A stretch of 64,000 nucleotides of DNA, from the NCBI GenBank assembly GCA_963942565.1, contig OZ012693.1, positions 440,684 to 504,683 of the forward strand, in the 5' to 3' direction. A model generated the notes under the pieces. The model saw nothing but the letters and a program-made list of their open reading frames with translations, did no database searches and was not told the DNA's origin. Source of the DNA: Maea johnstoni. Taxonomy: Eukaryota > Annelida > Polychaeta > Spionida > Magelonidae. The number at the start of each line of letters is the position of its first letter. Position 1 is the stretch's first letter. Shown here one piece after another: positions 48,746 to 57,076 of this stretch. Position numbers and translations under genes: made by a program.

Positions 48746-49344
48746 ATGAAAGTCTGTGTTGAATGATCATCCTTGGAAACTTGTTGTGCATTTGGTGTCA
48801 GATGCTTCACAACTTGAATCTCATGTCCATCGTAGATTCTTTCAATAATGATTTGAGCAACTTTACAGCCCCTTACAATTGGAACTGTATGGTTATTAAG
48901 ATTGTGAATAACAATCCTAATTGCCTCTGTATAATCATTATCAATCATTCCTCCAAGTGTGATTAAGCCATGCTTTTCTGCAACTTCTGAAGTTTCAACG
49001 ATTCGGCCACAGTATCCAAGTGGAATGTGCATTGCAATGCTTGTATCAATAGTAACAGTAGATTGTGGTTTCACTGAAATATCTTCACAGGAAAACAGAT
49101 CAAATCCAGCAGCTGTGATAGATCTTTTATTGGGAACCTTTGCGTATGGTGCGAGTTTTTGAACTAGAATTTTATCATCTGTCATCTGCTCCTGGACAGT
49201 GTCATAAAATCTTTCAAACATTTCACATGTTTGTGCACTGTACTGGTGTAGTCCTTCAGCGTCCACAAATTGTTTCATTTCATCTGTGTATGATCCCATA
49301 GGTTCCATGTTGACAAGGTCTGTTGCGTTATTGAAGTTAGTCAT
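48685..49344 (-). CDS. dUTPase-like protein 1 (element gene)
   Basis: A 219-codon frame with a trimeric dUTPase fold: recognisable AGFDLF, GG-ID-Y and RG-K-AQ type motifs at about residues 79-170, after an N-terminal extension of about 65 residues. dUTPases hydrolyse dUTP to keep uracil out of DNA, a common accessory of DNA viruses. A second, related copy lies just upstream (49506-50060). Whether either is catalytic cannot be told from sequence alone. Confidence 0.75.
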   Translation of the reverse strand: MTNFNNATDLVNMEPMGSYTDEMKQFVDAEGLHQYSAQTCEMFERFYDTVQEQMTDDKILVQKLAPYAKVPNKRSITAAGFDLFSCEDISVKPQSTVTIDTSIAMHIPLGYCGRIVETSEVAEKHGLITLGGMIDNDYTEAIRIVIHNLNNHTVPIVRGCKVAQIIIERIYDGHEIQVVKHLTPNAQQVSKDDHSTQTFIWRCPRLSPGPITIKWRCPS

Positions 49345-49505
49345 CAGTGATAATCAAGATTGACAACATGCATCTCACATTATTTATGTACTTGTTTGTC
49401 AAATCAGCACATAGTTATGTCATAATTGTAGTATTCAGTGGCACAGTTGATGAATCTTGAACTTGATGTGTCCTATGTGAATATCCATATTCCTTTGTTG
49501 TTGAT

Positions 49506-50060
49506 TTAGTCCAGTTTTTGCACAATAACCACCTCATGAGCATCATGAATTTTCTTAATGATAATTTTTGCAATACGATTTCCTGGATGAAAGTTTACAG
49601 AGTGAGCAGAGAGATTGCGCAGCACAACCTTAATCTCACTTCTGTAGTTGGCATCTACCACACCTCCTAAAGTTACTAAACTGTGTTTCGCAGCAAGCTC
49701 GGGGTTCTCAACTATGTGTCCATAATAGCCAACTGGAATCTGCATGGCAATTTTTGTATCAATAATTGTTGTGGAGTTAGGTTCAAGCGTGACTGCTTCA
49801 AAAGCAAATAGATCGAAGCCTGCAACTCTTGAAGATATTTTTCGTGGTTTTATGGCATGACGATTTAATTTCTTTATCAAGAACCTTTTTCCTAGTACCA
49901 TTTGTACCATATCTGCAATCATTCCCCTCCGCTTAACTGGAGACTGATCATCATCACTTTCTATTTCTCCTTCTGATAGGGTATCTTTAGTTGGCCCTTC
50001 TAATTCACCAATGGCTCTCTTAGTTCCTGAAGGCTTTGATTCTTCTTTATTGCTCATCAT
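49506..50060 (-). CDS. dUTPase-like protein 2 (element gene)
   Basis: A 184-codon frame of the same family as its downstream neighbour, sharing the AGFDLF region and the spacing of later motifs. The N-terminus differs: an acidic and basic linker of about 60 residues. The pair probably arose by tandem duplication within the element followed by divergence. Confidence 0.75.
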   Translation of the reverse strand: MMSNKEESKPSGTKRAIGELEGPTKDTLSEGEIESDDDQSPVKRRGMIADMVQMVLGKRFLIKKLNRHAIKPRKISSRVAGFDLFAFEAVTLEPNSTTIIDTKIAMQIPVGYYGHIVENPELAAKHSLVTLGGVVDANYRSEIKVVLRNLSAHSVNFHPGNRIAKIIIKKIHDAHEVVIVQKLD

Positions 50061-50148
50061 GTTACTTGAAGTGGCTTATCAAGTAGCTCAGGACATCAAT
50101 CTCAGAAGTTTTTGTTTTAAGTTCGTTATTTGTTTTGAAGGTCAACAT

Positions 50149-50682
50149 TCATTTTTTCATGAAGCTATGAGCTATTTGCTTACCGATAAAATCTGAATCA
50201 AATATATCTAAATCGACATTGAAGTTATGCTCCACAATTGTATTGATTAAAAGATCATTTGCTAGAAGATCACGTTCATTAAAAAGCTTTAGAATTGTTT
50301 CCATGGAATGCCCTAGAGCTCTCATGAAAATGAAAAATATAACATATTGCCCACAACTTGATGACAAAGGATACTGCAGGAACCTTTTGTTGTACCAATA
50401 TTCTCTACCAAGAAACTTAGCAAAGCTTGTTGTAGGTTCAAACCCATATGAATCAAAGTATTCTCTAGGACCACTCACAGGAAAATAAAAGCAAACCCAG
50501 TGTTCACCTGGTTGATTTCTTTTATGAGTATTTGCAACATATGCCAAAGGTCTTTTCTCTGGTACCGTAGGCAAGGTGTCAGCCGCATGGGTTGACATGA
50601 ATACATTTCTGGTATATGGATGACTTTTAAGAATGTGGGTTATTTCTCTATTATTCATAATAGATGTTACGATCCTTATCAA
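50149..50682 (-). CDS. Adenain-like cysteine protease (element gene)
   Basis: About 177 codons. It carries the His (GEHWVCFYF), Asp-type (YFDSYG) and Cys (SSCGQYVIFF) landmarks, in that order, of the adenovirus-type maturation protease. In this group the protease processes capsid precursors. An internal ATG at about 50658 would overlap the capsid gene by 8 nt, matching neighbouring junctions. Confidence 0.87.
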   Translation of the reverse strand: MIRIVTSIMNNREITHILKSHPYTRNVFMSTHAADTLPTVPEKRPLAYVANTHKRNQPGEHWVCFYFPVSGPREYFDSYGFEPTTSFAKFLGREYWYNKRFLQYPLSSSCGQYVIFFIFMRALGHSMETILKLFNERDLLANDLLINTIVEHNFNVDLDIFDSDFIGKQIAHSFMKK

Positions 50683-52015
50683 TTTCTAGAACAGAATCAT
50701 ATTCCAGATAACACACAATTGTAATTCCTGTGTTATGCGGTTTATTAAGTTTAATATCTAGACTGATGTTTCCCTCTTGTATAAGATTAAAATTTCCACT
50801 ATCTGAATGATCTGGAGTTAGATCAAAAGCATATATTGCATACCCATTCTTGAAATCTTTCAAAGGCTGTATACCTTGATTGATATTTTTGAATAATCTC
50901 CCTGTACCATGCAAAAGTGAAAGGTATCCCTCAAAGAAATGATCATTTTCAAAATCTAAATCAATATCTTGAAATGGAACTGGCTGACCATTTTTTCTTA
51001 GAATTATATGTCTTACTTCAAAATGTTGAAAATTGAAAGGATTATGATGGAGACTTCCATTGAAACCACTGCTATCAACGAGACCAAAAACAATTCTTCG
51101 AGGAAGAATACCATTCACAAGATTAGGTTCAGAGAGATCACTTCTTTGAGCACCTCTAGTGAAAAACTTCATCTGTATTTTTCTCATCGGATATTTGGCA
51201 TTTCTTGTTAAAAGAGCCATTTCATGAGCCTCTCTTACACTATCACTAATTGTTTTGTGAGCTGCATACAATACAGCTTTATCAATTGTAATGTTGTAAC
51301 GAGAGGTGTCATCAAAGGCCATGAGAGAAAACTTTTGATCAGCTCTTTGTAATTTGATATTCATTTCAACTTTGTTTAACAGGAGTTTTCCTTGACTGAA
51401 AATTTCACTGTGTAAACGTCCCAAAGTTTCAAAGCTTTTACTTAATTTTGATATAAACAACCTGGCAGTTGCCCCTGAGTTTTGAGTCTTTTCAGTGAGG
51501 TCAAGGTCTTTAGAATAAGAATCTAACTCTCCCTTGTCTTTGTAAAACAAACTAGTTTTAAGATGCTCTTCTTTTGAATCAGAGTTGTATGAAAGAAGAC
51601 ACTCCAAATATGATCGATAAGGATACAAAGTATCATTTCCACTAACGGATTTCCCATTCAAATGAACCTCAATACTTTTGAAGCATGTCGCATGGAAGTA
51701 GTTGATTGGGAATACCAAAGACTGGTCAGGGATTGCTGCCTCTGGATCAGCATCTTCCTCCAGCTCATCACCATCTTGATCTAAGATCCGTGTTTGCATA
51801 TACAAAAAGATAAAATCAGGATCGATGTATTCACGATCACCAGTGTGAATTTTGAATTCTAAAGGACCTCCTCGATCAAGTGATGTCAAGGGATAGTACT
51901 TTTCAAAACGAGTTCCTTCTATGCTGGTTTGTGTTGGAGGAAGATTAAATAAATCTAGTTCGGATTTCACACATTCACAACTATCCATATGCAAAAGTGA
52001 CATTTTCTTATTCAA
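50651..52015 (-). CDS. Major capsid protein, double jelly-roll type (element gene)
   Basis: A 454-codon frame of the family annotated in many invertebrate genomes as 'F54H12.2-like', which corresponds to the hexon-like major capsid protein of Polintons and adintoviruses. The length fits a double jelly-roll. Its start overlaps the end of the small basic protein gene by 8 nt. Confidence 0.87.
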   Translation of the reverse strand: MNKKMSLLHMDSCECVKSELDLFNLPPTQTSIEGTRFEKYYPLTSLDRGGPLEFKIHTGDREYIDPDFIFLYMQTRILDQDGDELEEDADPEAAIPDQSLVFPINYFHATCFKSIEVHLNGKSVSGNDTLYPYRSYLECLLSYNSDSKEEHLKTSLFYKDKGELDSYSKDLDLTEKTQNSGATARLFISKLSKSFETLGRLHSEIFSQGKLLLNKVEMNIKLQRADQKFSLMAFDDTSRYNITIDKAVLYAAHKTISDSVREAHEMALLTRNAKYPMRKIQMKFFTRGAQRSDLSEPNLVNGILPRRIVFGLVDSSGFNGSLHHNPFNFQHFEVRHIILRKNGQPVPFQDIDLDFENDHFFEGYLSLLHGTGRLFKNINQGIQPLKDFKNGYAIYAFDLTPDHSDSGNFNLIQEGNISLDIKLNKPHNTGITIVCYLEYDSVLEIDKDRNIYYE

Positions 52016-52439
52016 ATATGTCTTCTGAAAATTTTCGTCTTTTAGATTTTTTCTGTACTCTGTTTTGAAGTCGCTTCAAACACTTAGCTCTGTGTTTATA
52101 TGACCCTCCCTTCATCTCAGTAACTTTTCCAATGAAGTCATTTAAACCCTCTTTTCCTCTGTGTTTTAGGGACTCTTTAAATTCTTTATCTTCTAATACC
52201 ACATCTGATAGTACTCTTGTTCCAGTTTTCAAAAGAGATTTACCAGCAGATTTTGCTGTTCTTTTCAAGGCAGGTACTATCCTCTTTGATACTATAGGCA
52301 TGACCTTTCGGAATAAGGAACTTAAAAACCCTCCAAGACCATAGCCATCTTGCTGAACATCTCCAACAAAAACTGGAAGACCATGTCCATAATGAACACG
52401 ATACAGTTCAGGATTAGGAACATATGGCACTCTAGTCAT
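52008..52439 (-). CDS. Small basic core-like protein, pX type (element gene)
   Basis: 143 codons, strongly basic, with a glycine-rich GGFLSSLFRKVMP stretch followed by a Lys/Arg-rich helix. This resembles the adenovirus pX/pVI-like minor virion proteins found in this group. It probably binds DNA or the capsid interior. Both ends overlap the neighbouring genes by 8 nt. Confidence 0.65.
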   Translation of the reverse strand: MTRVPYVPNPELYRVHYGHGLPVFVGDVQQDGYGLGGFLSSLFRKVMPIVSKRIVPALKRTAKSAGKSLLKTGTRVLSDVVLEDKEFKESLKHRGKEGLNDFIGKVTEMKGGSYKHRAKCLKRLQNRVQKKSKRRKFSEDIFE

Positions 52440-53280
52440 GCTTTACCTTTTGTCTAAAATGGAGTTTAACAATAACTTTACCGTACTTAAAACGTATACA
52501 TTGTCCTAAATCATCTGCAACTTTTATCTCAATATGTTGAAAAAAGTCATTTGCCAATGGAAGATAGTGAGGTGTCTCAAAGACTTTTTGAATATAGTCT
52601 CCATTTTTACCATCGACAGAAATGGTCCTTAACAATGGTACAAATCTGTCTCCAACTAGTGTGTCTTTAACAATATTTGAATAGACATAGAGATTATATA
52701 GGTCTGTGCCAAGTACAGGCTGACTTTTTGATTTAATTTTCTTTCTTTGTTTGGGTGCCTCTCCCCGATTATCAAAGAGAGCACTGGTAAATCCAAACAT
52801 TTCAGCAATATCTGAATGAATCTCAATGAATTCATTTTTTGCCAAGACAACAGTAACACCATCTTTTAAATCATCACTACTATCATTTTCATAGTTTAGC
52901 ATTTCTTTTTTAAAAAAACCTTTGAATACGTTTGGTATGGTATCATTAATGGCTGCAATTAAGGTATCAATTGATCTATAAAACCCTGGCTCTATCTGTC
53001 TTGTAAACAACTGAACAGTTGGCCCCCTCTGGATACCTAAGTATACTACATTAAGGGGTGGCAAAACATTGTAGAATGAGTATGGATAATTTATTTCAAC
53101 CAATGCTACTTCCCAGTCTTTTGATGGTAGCTCTAAAGCTCGAGGAAGTGGAGTGATATAGTGACTCGTTTTGTTATTATTGGAGGAGGTTTTCACATTA
53201 CTTGGTAAAATTACATAAAAAGATTTGTATGAAGCATCCATTTTTCCATCAAATGGATATCCAAGATAGTCCACTTCCAA
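52432..53280 (-). CDS. Minor capsid (penton-like) protein (element gene)
   Basis: 282 codons. The C-terminal part with PHYLPLANDFFQHIEI and GKVIVKLHFR is characteristic of the single jelly-roll minor capsid protein of Polintons/adintoviruses. It would form the vertices with the major capsid protein encoded downstream. Confidence 0.8.
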   Translation of the reverse strand: MEVDYLGYPFDGKMDASYKSFYVILPSNVKTSSNNNKTSHYITPLPRALELPSKDWEVALVEINYPYSFYNVLPPLNVVYLGIQRGPTVQLFTRQIEPGFYRSIDTLIAAINDTIPNVFKGFFKKEMLNYENDSSDDLKDGVTVVLAKNEFIEIHSDIAEMFGFTSALFDNRGEAPKQRKKIKSKSQPVLGTDLYNLYVYSNIVKDTLVGDRFVPLLRTISVDGKNGDYIQKVFETPHYLPLANDFFQHIEIKVADDLGQCIRFKYGKVIVKLHFRQKVKHD

Positions 53281-53836
53281 TCTGCAATTCAGTACTTTTA
53301 CCCTTTTTCCTTCCTGATTTTCGTGGAAAGGTTAACTTCATCCATGCATTTGGTACACCTATCTCAAGTAGTTTTCTATAAAATTCAAATGCAGCGATTG
53401 GAATATCTTTATCAGAAGTAATTGTTATTTTCTTCATTATAAATTGAAATAGTTTTATTATATTTGAATTTGCAAATGGTTTACCATCAATGATTACCTC
53501 TAACTGATTATTCCATGTAATTTGATCCTTAAAACGTTGGAGATGATGTAAGATGCTGGAAACAAAAGGTTGAATTGCAGTTGGAATAGAATCTATGATA
53601 AAATTATAATCCTTTGTAGTATCATTAGATTTTGGTTCTGACACTGCTGATGGTATTTGAATGTTCTGTTTTAGAGCTTTTTCTTGATTATAAAGTTTCA
53701 TTTTTACATCTGGAGGTAGAGATGTATCAAAGAGAACATTTTCACTTTGAATATTTTGTATTTTGTCAGTGCCTTTGTGGGTTTGATACTTCTTGAAAGT
53801 TTCAAGAGGAATGATTATACTTTCTTGAAAGCTCAT
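53249..53836 (-). CDS. Conserved-looking virion accessory frame (element gene)
   Basis: 195 codons, no domain named with confidence. The phrase LPPDVKMKLYNQE and a later W-x-D-GKPF-x-SNI region look like conserved parts of a protein usually found next to the penton gene in this group. The C-terminus is basic. Overlap with both neighbours supports a structural-block role. Confidence 0.6.
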   Translation of the reverse strand: MSFQESIIIPLETFKKYQTHKGTDKIQNIQSENVLFDTSLPPDVKMKLYNQEKALKQNIQIPSAVSEPKSNDTTKDYNFIIDSIPTAIQPFVSSILHHLQRFKDQITWNNQLEVIIDGKPFANSNIIKLFQFIMKKITITSDKDIPIAAFEFYRKLLEIGVPNAWMKLTFPRKSGRKKGKSTELQIGSGLSWISI

Positions 53837-54159
53837 TTTGGAAAAAGGGATGTTAGAGCAGTCAAAGCAATAGGAATAAGTGAACCTAAAAAGCCACCTT
53901 TTTGTTGCAAGATTTCTCTTTTATATTTCATCGGTTCTGCTTTTCTCACTACTTGTCTCATAGACTTTTTGAATCTTTTTAATTTGCTGTGGTCTTCCTT
54001 CTTTAATGGTACATTACCATACAGAACATTGATGATGCATTCTATTATTGCTTTAAGTTCCCCATTGTTAGCCAAGCTGATAAGCATATTTCTTCTTCGT
54101 TTCTGTTTACTTTTACCTAGAAGAGTTAGGAAATCTTTATGTTTCAATACCTTGGCCAT
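53833..54159 (-). CDS. Small basic protein with hydrophobic C-terminus (element gene)
   Basis: 108 codons: Lys/Arg-rich helices, then QQKGGFLGSLIPIALTALTS near the C-terminus. This resembles small proteins of Polinton/adintovirus structural blocks that have been described as melittin-like. A membrane-active or minor virion role is inferred. It joins its neighbours by overlaps of 1 nt (TAATG) and 4 nt. Confidence 0.6.
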   Translation of the reverse strand: MAKVLKHKDFLTLLGKSKQKRRRNMLISLANNGELKAIIECIINVLYGNVPLKKEDHSKLKRFKKSMRQVVRKAEPMKYKREILQQKGGFLGSLIPIALTALTSLFPK

Positions 54160-54821
54160 TACAATGATGGAATGTAAACCCTTTGGAATCCGTCAAATAT
54201 ATCTGATCTTAATCTTGCCTGTGGAGGAGTCTTTTGGCTCCCATCTACGAAAAGATAGCCATTAGATCTATCTGCAGCCATCTCAAAGATTTTAAGGAAC
54301 AATCTTTGGTTTCTAGGCATAATCTTCTTGGCTAGCATATATGGCATTGATTTATCAATAGGATTATTAAATATTACAAGGTAGTGCGAACACCTTAGGA
54401 TTGTTTTTCGCTCTTTTCCTTCATAGAATAAATTTTGTAGAATCAAAATCCAACTGACAGAACAGTGGTGACACTTTTTTGAAATAAGAGATGTTAATGA
54501 TGAACTTTTGACAGATTCAATCATTAAATCATCATAAATATGTAAACCATATTTACCTGGTTGTATGTAGGCATCAAGATTTTCTGGAAGACCTCTCACA
54601 GTGATAATTTCATTTTGAAACGTATTTTCAATTGTTCTTATAGTATCATTATATTCCCCATAAAACCATATAATATAATCTATAGGTTTGTCAATGAGGG
54701 AATATTTCTGTTTGATTAAACTTAAGCAAAATGTGGTCTTTCCAACAAGGGGAGGACCAGACACTACCATTCCAAATGGTGCTTTGATTCTTGCATCAAA
54801 AATGTCCAATGTCTCAGCCAT
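54159..54821 (-). CDS. Packaging ATPase, FtsK/HerA type (element gene)
   Basis: 220 codons with a Walker A (GPPLVGKTT, about residues 21-29), a Walker B-like region ending in DD, and a downstream Q-containing sensor. It belongs to the A32-like family that pumps genomes into capsids. It is the first gene of the overlapping structural block. Confidence 0.87.
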   Translation of the reverse strand: MAETLDIFDARIKAPFGMVVSGPPLVGKTTFCLSLIKQKYSLIDKPIDYIIWFYGEYNDTIRTIENTFQNEIITVRGLPENLDAYIQPGKYGLHIYDDLMIESVKSSSLTSLISKKCHHCSVSWILILQNLFYEGKERKTILRCSHYLVIFNNPIDKSMPYMLAKKIMPRNQRLFLKIFEMAADRSNGYLFVDGSQKTPPQARLRSDIFDGFQRVYIPSL

Positions 54822-54899
54822 TGTTCTTGATAAATTCTCTAGAGTAACATCCTATCTCATAAACATTGTTCAGTTTGGTGATGTCACTTTTGATGTTAT

Positions 54900-56012
54900 T
54901 TACAAATTGGACAACTGAGAGGCATTGATCCATTCATCAAAGCTGTCTGGCCATCCTCTGTAATGAACGAAATATTGTTTCTTTCCCTTTCTGACTCTCC
55001 TTTTAAGTATATCTATTTTGTATTCTTCATTTTCAGATATTTCAATCTTTTGTAATTCTTGTTTATAGAATGCGCCATCTAGAATTTCACCATTCAAGTC
55101 TATGATTTTGTATACAGGAGGATTTGTTGCTATTTGATCAATAACAGCAAAATATTCATCAGTCCATTTTGGAAGATATCCCTTTTTGAATATTCTTCTT
55201 AATTTTGATAAACGTACCTTGTCACCTATCTTAAATTTATATTGAGGAGATTTTCTTTGCTGAATATGTTTCTTGTACTGTTTTTCCCACAATATGGATT
55301 CATTATTTGGATTGACTGCAGCTGGCGTCATCCCAATGCTTCTGTGAATACTATTGTTATATGCATGCACAAGGTCTTGGAGAACATCTATATAATTCAA
55401 TGTATTGTGCTTAGTAAAATACTTGAACATTTTGTCTTTTAGTGTACGATTCCATCTTTCAACGATGGAACCCTTAGTATCTGATTTAGTAGAAAATAAT
55501 TTCACATCATGTTTTTTTAGGAAAGCTTTGAAATCTTTATTATGGAATTCAGTGCCATCATCAGTCTGAAGATATTTTGGTTTCCTTGTTTTGAATAAAA
55601 GCTGAAAGGCATTTATTATTTCATTTCTTGTCTTACTCTTCAGAGGTAAAGCAAATGCAAAGCGAGAAAAAACATCAATAACTGTTAATAGGTATTGATA
55701 ACCTTTATTGTATCTTTTAAGATTAATTAAAAATGCTAAATCAGCTTGCCATTGATAATCTATGCCTTTTGATAAGGTTTTTCTTCTCTTAAATCTATGT
55801 CTTAGGGGTTTGTGAAGGGTGTAGGCATCCTGACCTGCTAACCATATTTTTACATCTCTTAAAGTCACGTTCGTGTATTTTTCTTTGACAAATCTAAATA
55901 GCTTTGAAGCTGAGGAAAATCCAGCAGGATGTTTTGGATCAAAGTAGATATTTTGAAGATGATGGTATACTGAAATTGGTACTCTTTTGTTGCTTTGTTT
56001 TTTTCCTTTCAT
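54900..56012 (-). CDS. Integrase, DDE type, with C-terminal chromodomain (element gene)
   Basis: 370 codons: a retroviral-type DDE catalytic core (WQADLAF, TDDGTEF and KGSIVERWNRT regions), an SH3-like segment, and a C-terminal chromodomain (about residues 320-370, with FVHYRGWPDSFDEW). Polinton integrases insert the element with short target duplications. The chromodomain may direct insertion to marked chromatin. Confidence 0.9.
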   Translation of the reverse strand: MKGKKQSNKRVPISVYHHLQNIYFDPKHPAGFSSASKLFRFVKEKYTNVTLRDVKIWLAGQDAYTLHKPLRHRFKRRKTLSKGIDYQWQADLAFLINLKRYNKGYQYLLTVIDVFSRFAFALPLKSKTRNEIINAFQLLFKTRKPKYLQTDDGTEFHNKDFKAFLKKHDVKLFSTKSDTKGSIVERWNRTLKDKMFKYFTKHNTLNYIDVLQDLVHAYNNSIHRSIGMTPAAVNPNNESILWEKQYKKHIQQRKSPQYKFKIGDKVRLSKLRRIFKKGYLPKWTDEYFAVIDQIATNPPVYKIIDLNGEILDGAFYKQELQKIEISENEEYKIDILKRRVRKGKKQYFVHYRGWPDSFDEWINASQLSNL

Positions 56013-56052
56013 ATTAATTCTCTAAACAAAGATGTATACTCAGATCACCAAT

Positions 56053-56529
56053 TTACTTGAAGAATATGGGAATGTAAGCCATTTTCCCAAGTTTCATGTG
56101 TTCAGGTATTTCAAAAGGAAGATCTTGTTTTCCTTCTGTTCCTGATTTAGCTTGCTTCGCAGCTGCCTCTTCATTATCTTTGTTAGCATTTTGGCGTTTC
56201 AGTTGCCTTTTTTCCTTTTCTTTCAAGTAAGTAGTCTGACAACTGTTACAGCGATTTGCATCTTTTTGAAAATATTTTTGATCATCAAAGGGTCTATGAC
56301 ACCTCTTACATTCACGAAAGCAATTCTGCGAGCATTTAATACAATATTTCTTTCCTTGTGCTAACTTATTGTATGATCTACACCATATGCAAGGTTTCTG
56401 AATATCTTCAAACTCAGTATCTGAACTGGAAACACTCATAATGACTGATCGTGTTGGCTTTCCTGAGAAATAAGAAATAACTGCTCTTATCTCACAGTTT
56501 TTTTCTGAGTGGTTGTGGGTTTGTGGCAC
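56053..56529 (-). CDS. Zinc-ribbon protein (element gene)
   Basis: 158 codons with four CxxC pairs (CIWC, CIKC, CKRC, CNSC) in the first two thirds, then a Lys/Arg/Glu-rich helix. Zinc-binding is evident, the function unknown. Its place between the integrase and polymerase genes suggests a DNA-related or regulatory role. Confidence 0.65.
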   Translation of the reverse strand: MPQTHNHSEKNCEIRAVISYFSGKPTRSVIMSVSSSDTEFEDIQKPCIWCRSYNKLAQGKKYCIKCSQNCFRECKRCHRPFDDQKYFQKDANRCNSCQTTYLKEKEKRQLKRQNANKDNEEAAAKQAKSGTEGKQDLPFEIPEHMKLGKMAYIPIFFK

Positions 56530-56739
56530 TATGTTTAGGTCTACAGAGATACATTAATTCTTTGAACTCATTTCTATGTGACAATCAATCCTTAAGTTTA
56601 AGATCTAAAATGAAAGCAACAAAACAATTTCAACCATTTAAAACCTTCCCCATCAACCTTATCCATTTTATGATTGCAGCATGAGCAATCACATTCAATA
56701 TTCTCAACACCAGCAGTTAGTGTAGGAAGCTTTCTATTA

Positions 56740-57058
56740 TTAGTTGGAGTCCCCATCTTCGTCTTCATTATCAGTACTGAGATTCTCAGATTCTGTTTCA
56801 GAAAAAGATTTCTCAGACTTCTTTCCTTTCTTATTCTTAAGATCTTTAAATATTTTTTTAATTTTATCACGTTTCCTCAACAAAATTTCAAACTCGTCAG
56901 AAGAAAATGTTAATGTTTTGCCTTTATGTTTATCAAGAAAATGAATATATGCTTTACCACGATAGCGATTGATTGTACCCTCTTTACGAGAACCAATACT
57001 GACAACTTTGTTTGTTTTAGCCATAGTTCCATCAACTGAAATGTAGTGTTTGTGTGCC
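56740..57058 (-). CDS. Small protein, possible ssDNA-binding fold (element gene)
   Basis: About 105 codons from the ATG near 57058 (the open frame extends further upstream). The core RYRGKAYIHFLDKHKGKTLT is beta-rich and loosely recalls PC4-type single-strand DNA-binding proteins. The tail is acidic and Ser-rich. It directly follows the polymerase. The assignment is tentative. Confidence 0.45.
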
Positions 57059-57076
57059 ATCTCACAGTCTTTTTCG

